In this document: piece by piece, positions 35,556 to 44,591 of the stretch | How the letters are laid out: every line of letters starts with the position of its first letter | Position numbering within the stretch: position 1 is the stretch's first letter | Assembly: GCA_036401895.1 (NCBI GenBank) | Contig: DASWTW010000007.1 | Location: forward strand, 1-64,000 | DNA from: LB3-1 sp036401895 | Lineage (GTDB): Bacteria > Chloroflexota > Chloroflexia > Chloroflexales > Kallotenuaceae | DNA: 64,000 nucleotides | Direction of reading: 5' to 3' | Translations under genes and position numbers: made by a program | Notes under the pieces: generated by a model | What the model saw: the letters and a program-made list of their open reading frames with translations, nothing else | Databases searched by the model: none | Told to the model about the DNA's origin: nothing

Positions 35556-37445
35556 ATGCAACTTCTTTCGGCTGAAAATCTCAGCAAACAATATGACGAT
35601 CGGCGGCTCTTCGAAGGGCTCTCGTTCGGCGTGCAGCAGGGCGAGCGGATCGGCCTGATCGGCGTGAACGGCAGCGGCAAAAGCACGCTGCTCAAGATCG
35701 TCGCGGGCGTGGAGCAGCCGGATCAGGGACAGCTCACCTATCGCAGCGGCACACGGGTGGCCTATCTCGCGCAGCAGCCGGAGATGGACGAGCGCATCAC
35801 GGTTCGCGACTACATGTTTTCGGGAGCCGGCGAGCGCCGCCATCTGCTGCGCGACTATGACGAGATCGTGTCGCAGCTGCGGGAGTCGCCCGACGATCCC
35901 ACGCTGCTCCAGCGACTCAGCGAGGTCAGCGCCCAGCTCGACGCGGCCGGCGCGTGGGATGCTCAGACCGAGGTCGAGGCGATCCTGTCGCGGCTCGGCA
36001 TCACCGATCTCAGCCAGCGGCTGGGCACGCTCTCCGGCGGCCAGCGACGGCGAGTCGCGCTGGCTCATGCGCTGATCGAGCCCGCCGATCTGCTGATCCT
36101 CGACGAGCCGACCAACCACCTGGACGCCGACACCGTCGACTGGCTGGAAACGCTGCTCAGCCGTCTACCCTCCGCGCTGCTGCTGATCACTCACGATCGT
36201 TACGTGCTCGACCGGCTGGTGAAGCATACCTGGGAGCTGGATCGCGGCGCGCTTTACCAGTACCAGGGCGGCTACAGCGTCTTTTTGCAGCAGAAGCTTG
36301 AGCGTGCCGTCCAGCGCGCCGCCGATCAGGAGCGCCAGGCCAGCATTATGCGCCGCGAGCTAGCCTGGCTGCGGCAGGGTCCGCAGGGACGCGGCACCAA
36401 GCAGAAGGCGCGCATCGAGCGCATCACCGAGATGCGGGAGCAGCCCGAGGCCGAGCCGGATCAAAGCCTGGAGATCACGCTTGGCACCCAGCGGCTCGGC
36501 ACGCGCGTGCTCGATCTGAAGGACGTGAGCAAAGGCTACGATGGCAAGACGCTGTTCGATCATCTAAGCTTGCAGATCGGGCGCGGCGAGCGGCTGGGCA
36601 TCGTCGGGCCGAACGGCTCCGGCAAATCCACACTGCTCAACCTGCTGGCTCAGCGTGAGCAGCCGGATGCGGGCGCGGTGGTGCGCGGCGAGACCGTGCA
36701 GCTAGCCTACTACGATCAAGAAAGCGAGGCGCTCGACGAGTCGCTGCGGGTGATCGAATATGTGACCGAGGCGGCGGCGCTCGTGCGCACCAGCGACGGG
36801 CAGATCGTCTCGGCGGCAGATATGCTGGATCGCTTTTTGTTCCCGCCCCGCATGCACTACGCGCTGATCGGCACGCTCTCGGGCGGCGAGCGGCGCAGGC
36901 TGTACCTGCTGCGCACGCTGATGTTCGCGCCCAACGTGCTCATGCTTGACGAGCCCAGCAACGATCTGGATGTGCAAACGCTGGCGGCGCTGGAAACCTA
37001 TCTCGACAACTTCGGCGGCACGCTGATTATCGCCTCCCACGATCGCTATCTGCTCGATCGCACGGTGGATCATCTGCTGGTCTTCGAGGGTAACGGCAGC
37101 GTGCGCACGTTTCCCGGCAGCTACTCAGCCTACGCCGCCGACCGACGCGAGCGCCAGGCACAGCAAGCAAAGCCGGTCGAGCGCACTCAGCCCGCCAAAC
37201 CTGCGCGTGAGCCGCGTCCACGCACGCTCTCGTTCAAGGAAAAGCGCGAGCTGGCAGCGCTTGAGGAGCGGATCGCCAGCCTGGAAGCCCAGCAGGCCGA
37301 GCTTAACGAGCGGCTTAGCAGTGGCAGCGCCTCGTATGACGAAATGCAGCGCCTGGCCGAGACGCTCTCCGCGACCGGAACCGAGCTTGAGCAGGCGTTC
37401 GAGCGCTGGGCCGAGCTGGCCGCGATCGCCGAAAACACCGCCTGA
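35556..37445 (+). CDS. uup: ABC-F ATPase, Uup type
   Basis: 629 aa, cytoplasmic, no membrane segments. Two ABC domains: Walker A GVNGSGKSTLLKIV and GPNGSGKSTLLNLL, signature LSGGQRRRVALA and LSGGERRRLYLL, Walker B LLILDEPTNHLD and VLMLDEPSNDLD. A linker of about 70 residues joins them, and a C-terminal coiled coil (residues about 555-625; LSFKEKRELAALEERIASLE) is characteristic of Uup. Uup-type ABC-F proteins act at the ribosome and affect DNA repair and transposon excision in E. coli. SNDLD replaces TNHLD in the second Walker B region, as in other Uup proteins. It is a single gene with a terminator on each side. Confidence 0.9.
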   Translation: MQLLSAENLSKQYDDRRLFEGLSFGVQQGERIGLIGVNGSGKSTLLKIVAGVEQPDQGQLTYRSGTRVAYLAQQPEMDERITVRDYMFSGAGERRHLLRDYDEIVSQLRESPDDPTLLQRLSEVSAQLDAAGAWDAQTEVEAILSRLGITDLSQRLGTLSGGQRRRVALAHALIEPADLLILDEPTNHLDADTVDWLETLLSRLPSALLLITHDRYVLDRLVKHTWELDRGALYQYQGGYSVFLQQKLERAVQRAADQERQASIMRRELAWLRQGPQGRGTKQKARIERITEMREQPEAEPDQSLEITLGTQRLGTRVLDLKDVSKGYDGKTLFDHLSLQIGRGERLGIVGPNGSGKSTLLNLLAQREQPDAGAVVRGETVQLAYYDQESEALDESLRVIEYVTEAAALVRTSDGQIVSAADMLDRFLFPPRMHYALIGTLSGGERRRLYLLRTLMFAPNVLMLDEPSNDLDVQTLAALETYLDNFGGTLIIASHDRYLLDRTVDHLLVFEGNGSVRTFPGSYSAYAADRRERQAQQAKPVERTQPAKPAREPRPRTLSFKEKRELAALEERIASLEAQQAELNERLSSGSASYDEMQRLAETLSATGTELEQAFERWAELAAIAENTA

Positions 37446-37483
37446 GTCGTTTCAAGCCAATACCCTGACTGGATTAAACAAGC

Positions 37484-37516
37484 AGCGCGCTTCGCTCGTG
37501 ATTGGCGAAGCGCGCT
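37484..37516. terminator. Bidirectional terminator between uup and doxX genes
   Basis: AGCGCGCTTCGC (37484-37495) pairs exactly with GCGAAGCGCGCT (37505-37516), with a nine-base loop, between converging stops. GTTCGTAG follows on the plus strand. Confidence 0.75.
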
Positions 37517-37542
37517 GTTCGTAGCTACAAGCCGCAGCCGAC

Positions 37543-37995
37543 TTACTCCTGCGATTGACGCACCAGCCGCGAGAAGCTTGACGAGCCGCTGGCCTTATTG
37601 AGCAGCAGCGCATCCAGCGAGAAGCGGCCGGGGCCAAGCAGCGCGATCGTCAGCGCGATGATCAGATACAGCGCCGGCAGCTCAAACGAGCCGCCCTGAC
37701 CAACCCAGGGATCGCCGCGCGTCACATGCGTAAAGACCGCCACGACCATCGTGCAGATCAGACCCAGCATCGCGATCGGCGTCAGCAGGCCCAGGATCAG
37801 CGCCAGGCCGCCGCCAAACTCCGCGATCGCCGCCAGCGCCTGCAAAAACCCCGGAAACGCATCGCCCATCCAGTTGAACGGCTGCTGGATCTTGGGCAGA
37901 CCATGCAGCACAAACGCGCCACCCACCACCAGCCGCAGCACCAATAAGCCGACTGAGCCCAACGTATCGTTGTACGAATATAGACGCTTCAACAT
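37543..37995 (-). CDS. DoxX-family membrane protein
   Basis: 150 aa with four predicted membrane helices: GLLVLRLVVGGAFVLHGLPKI, LAAIAEFGGGLALILGLLTP, IAMLGLICTMVVAVFTHV and ALYLIIALTIALLGPG. The motif HGLPKI followed by FGGGLALILGLLTP is typical of the DoxX/YqjF subfamily, linked in several bacteria with redox or thiol homeostasis. The polar C-terminal tail is short. It stands alone, convergent with uup and divergent from the ferritin gene with about 440 bases between. The function in this organism cannot be derived from sequence. Confidence 0.88.
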   Translation of the reverse strand: MLKRLYSYNDTLGSVGLLVLRLVVGGAFVLHGLPKIQQPFNWMGDAFPGFLQALAAIAEFGGGLALILGLLTPIAMLGLICTMVVAVFTHVTRGDPWVGQGGSFELPALYLIIALTIALLGPGRFSLDALLLNKASGSSSFSRLVRQSQE

Positions 37996-38432
37996 AGTAA
38001 TCTCCTAAGTGTTGTGGTTATCGACGACGAGAGTGTGAACAGCAACTTAGTTTCGAGCCGTGCCAGCCTCCTTTTACTCAGTCTATAGTAGTGCTTGATT
38101 GCGGCTCAGGCAGCAGCGACCAGCCTCATACGCACCGATCGCCTCCGATCGATGGTATCGCGGCATCGCGAGTTACTAGCTTTGGGGGGAGTTGAGGATC
38201 GCTTGTTCCTGACTTACTTGATCAGGATACTATAGTACCATAAATTTTACTCTTCATATACTTATACGAAGTTTTACCTGAGACGAATCTCACAAGCCAG
38301 CAGAAGTTAGGAGGAATTTAGGTAAATCTGTAGAAGTAAGAGCACGATGTGCTGCGAGACATGGCGCAAGATGCCAGAAGGCTATACAATGCGACGGTCT
38401 CAAGAATACAGTTTAAACAAAGGAGTGTTGCT
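37996..38432. other. Long divergent control region, doxX/ferritin
   Basis: 437 bases without a gene. Much of 38200-38350 is AT-rich compared with the neighbours. A TACAAT hexamer at 38385-38390 lies 43 bases before the ferritin ATG and is the best -10 candidate, but no convincing -35 is seen. I find no Fur-box-like palindrome that I would defend. Confidence 0.4.
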
Positions 38433-38954
38433 ATGCTGATTAGCCCAGAGCTAAACGCTGCCATCAACGAGCAGATCGGGAATGAATTTGGAGCCTCGCT
38501 ACAATATGTCGCGATCGCAGCCTATTTCGACGGCGATAACCTGCCGATCTTCGCCAAGCATTTTTATACGCAGGCGACGGAAGAGCGCGACCACGCGATG
38601 CGCTTTGTGAAGTTCATCGCCGATTCGGGCGGCCAGCTCGAAATTCCGCCGATCCCGGCGCCGCAGTGCCACTTCACTTCGGCCGAAGAAGCGGTGCGCT
38701 TATCGCTCAACTGGGAGCTGAAAGTGACCGAGCAGATCAACGGGTTGATGGACCTGGCGATCACGCAGAAGAATCACATCACCAAGCATTTTCTGGAGTG
38801 GTTCGTCAATGAGCAGCTCGAAGAGGTGTCGAGCATGGAGACGCTGCTGGGGATGGTCCGGCGCGGCGGTGAGTCCGGCCTGCTGCTGGTAGAGAACTTC
38901 CTGTCCAACGGCGGCCTGAGCCAGGCACAAACGGCAGAGGCCCAGGCGGAGTAG
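38433..38954 (+). CDS. Ferritin (bacterial nonheme type)
   Basis: 173 aa four-helix ferritin, which stores iron in a 24-subunit shell. The ferroxidase residues are recognisable: Glu in QIGNEFGASLQYVA, the E..H pair in EERDHAMRFVKF, Glu in LSLNWELKVTEQINGL, and the last helix LEWFVNEQLEEVSSME. PIPAPQCHF in the long loop matches the Ftn group. AAAGGAG (38419-38425) precedes the ATG with good spacing; the longer open frame has none. A strong terminator follows 93 bases after the stop. It is a single gene. Confidence 0.95.
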   Translation: MLISPELNAAINEQIGNEFGASLQYVAIAAYFDGDNLPIFAKHFYTQATEERDHAMRFVKFIADSGGQLEIPPIPAPQCHFTSAEEAVRLSLNWELKVTEQINGLMDLAITQKNHITKHFLEWFVNEQLEEVSSMETLLGMVRRGGESGLLLVENFLSNGGLSQAQTAEAQAE

Positions 38955-39047
38955 TACGCGCACAGACTTGTGAGTGGCTACGATGGATCGTGTTGCCGCT
39001 CAACCGAATCCAAAATCTCTATATCAAGATCAGCAGCGATTAAACAG

Positions 39048-39075
39048 AAGGGGCAGCGTCTCGGCGCTGCCCCTT
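39048..39075. terminator. Rho-independent terminator
   Basis: AAGGGGCAGCG (39048-39058) pairs with CGCTGCCCCTT (39065-39075), a six-base TCTCGG loop and TTCG after it. It lies between the ferritin gene and the convergent small secreted peptide gene and can serve both. Confidence 0.85.
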
Positions 39076-39086
39076 TTCGTCATTCA

Positions 39087-39344
39087 CTAACAGTTGGAGT
39101 CGCTGATCGTGTGGTATTGTGTATACCTCCCCCAGTATGAGAGAGTGCCGGTACAACTCCAATATCGGTACCCAACCAGCTGCGTCTGTGCCGCATCGCT
39201 GTAATAGTATTCCCACCGCTCAGTCCCATATGGCGGAGCAGATGCCTGCGCAACCTGGACGAATACCCACAACATGAGCAGCATGATCAAGCTCGTCAGC
39301 ACGAGCACACGGCGGGAGGAGAAGCCCAGACGACGGATCGACAT
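39087..39344 (-). CDS. Small secreted peptide, DUF6289-like
   Basis: 85 aa. A basic N-terminus, one hydrophobic helix (VLVLTSLIMLLMLWVFVQ) and likely signal cleavage after VAQASA leave a mature peptide of about 48 residues rich in Tyr and Trp with two Cys (WSCTG, SDSNC end). The pattern ERWEYYYSDAAQTQLVGYRY resembles small exported peptides grouped as DUF6289, whose role is unknown. I chose ATG 39344, which has AAGGAG upstream on the minus strand (39351-39356), instead of the ATG 19 codons earlier. No processing or immunity gene is adjacent, so there is no support for a bacteriocin role. Confidence 0.7.
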   Translation of the reverse strand: MSIRRLGFSSRRVLVLTSLIMLLMLWVFVQVAQASAPPYGTERWEYYYSDAAQTQLVGYRYWSCTGTLSYWGRYTQYHTISDSNC

Positions 39345-39526
39345 AGTAGACTCCTTAGTGTAGGCAGGAACGGGGGGTGGCACCAGTATAGCAGAGTGCA
39401 TTATCCCTGCCCATCCGATTCTCCCGGCGTTCTGGCCGCCTTGTCCTATAGCGGAGTTTCAGCGCAGCTTTATGGGCTTTGGCATAGAATAGATTTGACG
39501 ACGCGGGCAAGTAGATCAAAACGCCC

Positions 39527-39895
39527 CTAGTTCAGTGGCTTTGCGTCGCGAATCGCGGTGAGCAGCGCATCCATGGTGCCCTGCTTCTGCACAAACGCCA
39601 GCGCCCCCGCCGCCTGACCACGCGCGCGCGTCGCGGCGTCGTCGTAGAGGCTGAGCAGCACCACGCCGGTTCCGGGCGCGATCGTACGCAGCGCGGCGGT
39701 GGCCGAGATGCCGTCCATGCGCGGCATCTGAACATCCATAATAATCACATCGGGACGCAGCGTCTGGGCCAGCGACAGCGCGGCCTCGCCATCGCCCGCC
39801 TCGCCCACAATCGTTACATCGGACTCCAGCGACAGGCGCATCCGCAAGCCCATCCGCACCGAGGGCTGATCGTCCACAAGCAGCAGCTTAATCAT
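39527..39895 (-). CDS. Single-domain response regulator
   Basis: 122 aa, only a CheY-like receiver: acidic pair in LLLVDDQPSVRMG, phospho-acceptor D54 in IIMDVQMPRMDG, Ser in LLSLYDD, Lys in FVQKQG. The sequence is closest to receivers of NarL/DesR-type regulators, yet the HTH domain is missing and the chain stops cleanly after the last helix (TAIRDAKPLN). It may be a phosphate sink or an allosteric partner. It is divergent from a full NarL-type regulator and its kinase, so crosstalk with that system is likely. A true truncation of a longer regulator is possible, but no HTH remnant is visible in 39420-39526. Confidence 0.88.
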   Translation of the reverse strand: MIKLLLVDDQPSVRMGLRMRLSLESDVTIVGEAGDGEAALSLAQTLRPDVIIMDVQMPRMDGISATAALRTIAPGTGVVLLSLYDDAATRARGQAAGALAFVQKQGTMDALLTAIRDAKPLN

Positions 39896-40090
39896 GCTGG
39901 TCTCGTTCCAGTTCCACGGCTAGGACAGATGCGACAGCCAGGGCCGTATGACCATAAAAATCGATAGAATGTGCTACAATACGAGCATTATCCGAGTGTA
40001 GCTTCTAAATCAATTGTCTGCACCCAGCGGATGATGCACCTATTTCTCAGACCTTCGATAGAATAGCCTCCAACTAAAGGCGGAATACCA

Positions 40091-40732
40091 ATGGCGATTC
40101 GTATTTTGATCGCTGACGACCATAGCGTGGTCCGTCAGGGACTGCGCATGTTTTTAGGACTTGACCAGGAGCTGGATGTGGTCGGCGAGGCCACCAATGG
40201 AGCGGAGGCGATCGACCTTGCGCGGCAGCTACAGCCAGACGTGGTGCTGATGGATCTGCTGATGCCCGTGGTTGATGGCATCGCCGCAACGAGCACGATC
40301 CGCCGCGAAATGCCGGACACCGAGGTGCTGGCTCTCACCAGCGTGCTGGAAGACGAGAAAGTGATCGGCGCGATTCGAGCGGGCGCGATCGGCTATCTGC
40401 TCAAAGATACCGAGGCCGACGAGCTGCGCAACGCGATCAAGGCCGCTGCCGCAGGCCAGGTGCAGCTTTCGCCCAAGGCTGCCGCGCGCCTGATGCGTGA
40501 GGTCAACGCGCCCAACAGCCCCGAGGTGCTTACCGAGCGCGAGACCGAGGTGCTGCGGCTGATGGCGCTGGGCCAGGCCAACAAAGAGATCGCGCGGACG
40601 CTCAATATTGGCGAGAAAACCGTTAAAACGCATGTGAGCAATATTCTCGGCAAGCTTGGCGTTCAAAGCCGAACCCAGGCCGCGCTGCACGCGGTTCGGA
40701 TCGGGCTGGTCTCCGCCGATCAAGCCGGCTAG
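40091..40732 (+). CDS. NarL/LuxR-family response regulator
   Basis: 213 aa. The receiver has ILIADDHSVVRQGL, phospho-acceptor D55 in VVLMDLLMPVVDG, the T/S position in LALTSVLED and the Lys in YLLKDTEAD. The GerE HTH lies at residues about 145-205 (LTERETEVLRLMALGQANKE, IARTLNIGEKTVKTHVSNIL, GKLGVQSRTQAA). AAAGGCGG (40077-40084) precedes the ATG. The kinase gene starts 94 bases downstream on the same strand and carries the HisKA_3 type that pairs with NarL regulators, so the two form one system. A TACAAT hexamer lies 110 bases upstream (39975-39980). Confidence 0.95.
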   Translation: MAIRILIADDHSVVRQGLRMFLGLDQELDVVGEATNGAEAIDLARQLQPDVVLMDLLMPVVDGIAATSTIRREMPDTEVLALTSVLEDEKVIGAIRAGAIGYLLKDTEADELRNAIKAAAAGQVQLSPKAAARLMREVNAPNSPEVLTERETEVLRLMALGQANKEIARTLNIGEKTVKTHVSNILGKLGVQSRTQAALHAVRIGLVSADQAG

Positions 40733-40825
40733 CGCTGCCTATCCACTTCGACTGCCGCCCCAGCCTCCAACCTCCGGCACCACGTTTGCGCCGCCGCGTG
40801 CCTGGGGCGGTACCAGGAAGATCCC

Positions 40826-43800
40826 ATGAAACTAGAAACCTACTCATCGGGCCTGTCCAGCCGCTCGACGCGCTTCGACAGCATGGAAGCACGGCTGCTT
40901 GCGGCGCTGGCGCTGCTGGGCGGCGGCTATCTTCTGCTGATCGGCTACATCGTCGGCGCGGCTACCCTTCCCGCTCGCGGCGCGCTGCTGATCGGAGCAA
41001 GTCTGCTCGCCGCGCTGATCGCCGGACTTCTGCTCTCGCTCTGGGTGGCTGCGCGCAGCACCAGCCGGCTCATCGCGCGCCTTGAGCACGACGGCGACGA
41101 TCCGGATCTGCTGGTGCGTCTGATGCACGACACGCCGACATCGACCGCCGAGTGCCGCCGGCTGATGGCAAGCTTCGCCAACGTGATCACCCAGTTGCAA
41201 ACCAGCAAGCGCGAGCTGCGGCTCAGCGAGGAGCGCTTCGTGCTGGCGATGCAGGCCACCAACGATGGCATCTGGGACTGGCATTTCCCCAACAATGCGG
41301 TCTATTTCTCGCCGCGCTGGAAGCAGATGCTCGGCTATGAAGATCACGAGCTGCCGAATCTGTTTCCCGAGTGGGAAACGCGCGTCCATCCCGACGACCT
41401 CGCCCGTGCCCGAACAGCGATCGACGAGCATCTGGCCGACCACACGCCCTGGTTTGAGCTTGAGCATCGCCTGCTGCATAAGAACGGCAGCTACTGCTGG
41501 GTGCTGTCGCGCGGCATCGCCGTGCGCGACGAGCGCGGCAAGCCCTACCGGCTGGTCGGATCGCACGCCGACATCACCGAGCGCAAACAAACCGAGGCCA
41601 GGCTGCGCGAAAACGAGGCCCGTTTCCGCACGATGTTTGAGCAGTCGCCTTTCGGCATCCAGATCTTCAACCCGCAGGGCAAGACCACCCACGCTAATCA
41701 GGCCTATCTCACGCTCTGGGGCTTCACCGGCCTGGAGCAGCTTGACGGCTTCAACGTGCTGACCGACTCGCAGCTCGACGCCGCCGGACTGCTGCCGTAC
41801 ATTCACCAGGGCTTTGCCGGACAGGCTACGACTATCCCTGCCATGCGCTACGATCCGAGCCAGACGCCCAGCATCAGCAGCGGCCGTTCACGCTGGGTCG
41901 AGAGCGTGATCTATCCCATCAAAGACGCAGCCGGTGCGATCCGCGAGGTGGTGCTTATCTTCGTGGACATCACTGAGCGCAAAGAGGCCGAGGAAGCCAT
42001 GCGTGCCAGCGAGGCGCGCTTTCGATCGATGTTCGAGGGTGCGGCGATCGGCATGGCGCTGATCAACAAACAGGGGTACGGCATCGAGAACAACGCTGCC
42101 TTGCGGCGGATGCTGGGCTACACCGCCGACGAGCTACAGGCGTCCAGCTCGGTCACGATCACGCATCCTGACGACCTGCATATCGACGACGATCTGTACG
42201 GCGAGCTCCAGCGCGGCGAGCGCACATCGTATCAAGGCGAGAAGCGCTACATTCGCAAAGACGGCTCGATCTTCTGGGGACGGCGCAGCATCTCGCTCAT
42301 TCGCAACGGCGTCGACGAGCACGAGTATGCGGTGGTGATGGTCGAAAATATCGACGAGCAGAAGCGCGTTGCTGAGCAGCTGCGCGAGCGCGAGGAGCAG
42401 TACCGCAGCATCTTCGAGGCGACCAGCGACGGCCTGATCATCAATGATCTTGACACAGGTCTGATTGTCGAGGTCAACCCGGCGGTGTGCGCCATGCACG
42501 GCTACACCTACGACGAGCTGATCGGCCAGCATCCCAGCCTGATCATCGATCCGAGCCAGCATCATATTTTCCACGAGTACCTGGCGACGATCCAGCAGGG
42601 CCGGCCCTATCAAACCCAATCGATCGACGTGCGCCGCGATGGCACGCCGCTGCATGTCGAGGTTCACGGCAGCTCCTTTACCTACAAGGGCCGGCCGCAT
42701 ATCCTGGGCGTGGTCCGCGACATCACCGAGCGCGTGCAGGCCTATGAGTTGCTGGAGCAGCGTGTTGCCGAGCGCACGCGTGAGCTATCGACGCTGCTGG
42801 AGGTCTCGCACGATGTCGCGTCGACGCTGGAGCTCAAGCCGCTGCTGGCGCTGATTCTAGATCAGCTGCAAACGGTCGTCGATTATACCGGCGCAACGAT
42901 CTACCTTGCTGAAGGCGATCAGCTGATGCTGCTCGGCTATCGCGATCCGCTTCCCGAGGATGCGGAGGTCGAGGATCGGCTGGCGATGAGCCGGATGGGG
43001 ATCATCTGGGAGCAGCTCCGCGCGGGCGAGTGTGTCATCATCGACGACACCACCAGCGATACGCCGCTGGGTCACGCTTATCAGACGATCGTCGGCGCAG
43101 ATCTGCATACTGTGCTTAGCTACATTCGCTCATGGATCGGCGTGCCTTTGATCCTCAAGGATCGCGTGATCGGTATGCTGACGCTGAAGCACGACGTTGC
43201 GCATCATTTCACGGAGCAGCATGTGCGGCTGGCGCTGGCCGTTGCCAACCAGGCGGCCGTCGCGATCGAGAACGCGCGGCTCTTCGAGCAGGCTCAGGGC
43301 CTGGCCGCGCTGATGGAGCGTCAGCGGCTGGCCCGCGAGCTGCACGACTCTGTCTCGCAGGCGCTGTACGGCATTGCGCTGGGCGCTCGCACCGCCCGCA
43401 CGCTGCTGGATCGTGATCCCAGCCGTCTGGCCGAGCCGCTCGACTATGTGCTGGCGCTGGCGGAGGCCGGCCTGACCGAGATGCGCGCGCTGATCTTCGC
43501 GCTGCGGCCCGAGTCGCTTGAGCTGGAAGGGCTGGCCGCCGCGCTGTCGAAGCAGGCCGCGTCGGTTCGCGCCCGTCACGGGATCGACGTCGATGTGCAG
43601 CTGTGCGACGAGCCCGAGCTGACAATCGAGCGCAAAGAAGCGCTGTACCGTATCGCGCAGGAGGCGCTGCATAACATTGTGAAGCACGCGCAGGCCAGCC
43701 GTGTGGAGCTTCAGCTTACCTGTATCGATGGAGCGCTCCTGCTGAGCGTGCGCGACAACGGCCAGGGCTTCGATACAACACAGCGCTTTCCCGGCCATCT

Positions 43801-43906
43801 GGGCCTGCGCTCGATGCGTGAGCGCGTTACCAAGCTCGGCGGCACGCTCACGATCGAGAGCGAGCCCGGCCAGGGCACGCTGATTCAAGCCAGAATGCCG
43901 ACCTAA
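40826..43906 (+). CDS. PAS/GAF sensor histidine kinase, NarL-class
   Basis: 1026 aa. Two membrane segments near residues 22-45 and 52-75 with almost no external loop, then a linker, then four PAS units (about 130-255, 260-390, 395-510, 520-640), each ending with PAC-type residues (ADITERKQTEA, VDITERKEAEE, VRDITERVQAYE). A coiled linker LLEQRVAERTRELSTLLEVS leads to a GAF domain (about 670-815), then HisKA_3 (RQRLARELHDSVSQALYGIA, with the phospho-His in ELHDS) and an ATPase domain (LYRIAQEALHNIVKHAQASR, LSVRDNGQGFD, HLGLRSMRERV). It senses intracellular or membrane cues and should phosphorylate the NarL-type regulator encoded just upstream. A palindromic terminator follows. Confidence 0.95.
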   Translation: MKLETYSSGLSSRSTRFDSMEARLLAALALLGGGYLLLIGYIVGAATLPARGALLIGASLLAALIAGLLLSLWVAARSTSRLIARLEHDGDDPDLLVRLMHDTPTSTAECRRLMASFANVITQLQTSKRELRLSEERFVLAMQATNDGIWDWHFPNNAVYFSPRWKQMLGYEDHELPNLFPEWETRVHPDDLARARTAIDEHLADHTPWFELEHRLLHKNGSYCWVLSRGIAVRDERGKPYRLVGSHADITERKQTEARLRENEARFRTMFEQSPFGIQIFNPQGKTTHANQAYLTLWGFTGLEQLDGFNVLTDSQLDAAGLLPYIHQGFAGQATTIPAMRYDPSQTPSISSGRSRWVESVIYPIKDAAGAIREVVLIFVDITERKEAEEAMRASEARFRSMFEGAAIGMALINKQGYGIENNAALRRMLGYTADELQASSSVTITHPDDLHIDDDLYGELQRGERTSYQGEKRYIRKDGSIFWGRRSISLIRNGVDEHEYAVVMVENIDEQKRVAEQLREREEQYRSIFEATSDGLIINDLDTGLIVEVNPAVCAMHGYTYDELIGQHPSLIIDPSQHHIFHEYLATIQQGRPYQTQSIDVRRDGTPLHVEVHGSSFTYKGRPHILGVVRDITERVQAYELLEQRVAERTRELSTLLEVSHDVASTLELKPLLALILDQLQTVVDYTGATIYLAEGDQLMLLGYRDPLPEDAEVEDRLAMSRMGIIWEQLRAGECVIIDDTTSDTPLGHAYQTIVGADLHTVLSYIRSWIGVPLILKDRVIGMLTLKHDVAHHFTEQHVRLALAVANQAAVAIENARLFEQAQGLAALMERQRLARELHDSVSQALYGIALGARTARTLLDRDPSRLAEPLDYVLALAEAGLTEMRALIFALRPESLELEGLAAALSKQAASVRARHGIDVDVQLCDEPELTIERKEALYRIAQEALHNIVKHAQASRVELQLTCIDGALLLSVRDNGQGFDTTQRFPGHLGLRSMRERVTKLGGTLTIESEPGQGTLIQARMPT

Positions 43907-43934
43907 AATCACCTCCAGCACGCCGAAACCAGCA

Positions 43935-43964
43935 AAAGCCCTCACTCGCGCGAGTGAGGGCTTT
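43935..43964. terminator. Perfect palindromic terminator between convergent genes
   Basis: AAAGCCCTCACTCGC (43935-43949) is the exact inverse of GCGAGTGAGGGCTTT (43950-43964), giving a stem of 13 or more pairs with a T-rich end on both strands. It ends the kinase gene and the convergent I36-like gene. Confidence 0.88.
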
Positions 43965-43990
43965 CGATTGGTTGCGCATCGATCGTGGTG

Positions 43991-44431
43991 TTACCAGCGC
44001 AACGACGACATCTGGTTGTTCATCTGCGTGTTGGAGATGCCGAACGCACCCTGCGAATAGCCTGGGCTCATCGCGCAGCAGTAGTTGTTGTCGTAGTAGA
44101 AGGTCAGAATACCGCAGTGGTTGGAGAACGACGACATACGATTATCCCAGCCGACCACGCCGAGATTCGGGACGCCACCGCCGCATGATCCGATGCTGTC
44201 GTTGTTGTAGATCGAGAACGAAGCGCCGTCAAAGCTGCCGCCGTCCCACAGCCGCGCCATCAGAATATGGCCGTGCGGAACGACAATATCGTCAAGGCTG
44301 CGGTAGCACTGCACGCTATCCTCTTCGCCGACAACCATGATACAGTGCTCGTTCTTCTTCGGCGCGGCAAACGTTGCAGTACTGGACACCAGCATCAGCG
44401 CGAATACCAGCGCAAGGGCTTTTAACTTCAT
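43991..44431 (-). CDS. Secreted peptidase-inhibitor I36 / beta-gamma-crystallin-like protein
   Basis: 146 aa with a Sec signal (MKLKALALVFALMLVSSTAT, cleavage after FAA). The mature part has several Cys and crystallin-fold signals: CYRSLDDIVVPHGHIL, SFDGASFSIYNNDS, WDNRMSSFSNHCGILTFYYD, ISNTQMNNQMSSLRW. This order of ASFSIYNN and DNRMSS followed by LTFY resembles the Streptomyces metalloproteinase inhibitor group (I36) and calcium-binding beta-gamma crystallins. It is therefore a small, disulfide-stabilised exported protein that may inhibit a protease or bind calcium. The two roles cannot be separated here. AAGGAGG lies just before the ATG on the minus strand (44437-44443). A single gene. Confidence 0.8.
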   Translation of the reverse strand: MKLKALALVFALMLVSSTATFAAPKKNEHCIMVVGEEDSVQCYRSLDDIVVPHGHILMARLWDGGSFDGASFSIYNNDSIGSCGGGVPNLGVVGWDNRMSSFSNHCGILTFYYDNNYCCAMSPGYSQGAFGISNTQMNNQMSSLRW

Positions 44432-44591
44432 TTAAACCTCCTTGCGCCTACTGTAGCAAAGCTCAGCTAACCATGGCATAGGAATAAAGTACTATGTCGT
44501 TAGTCAAAAATTGGTTAACAATACTCAGGAGCAAAAGGCTTAGTAACACGGCGACGAGCCAGATTAAGCAGTCGTGCCAGTAAAGCTGTAC

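Noticed and set aside
39087..39344. Bacteriocin precursor
   Set aside because: The peptide is small and secreted, but no immunity, export or modification gene is adjacent, and its pattern resembles DUF6289.
41000..43800. Long open frames on the strand opposite the PAS/GAF kinase
   Set aside because: GC-rich coding sequence leaves antisense frames open. The plus-strand frame carries complete PAS, GAF and kinase motifs.
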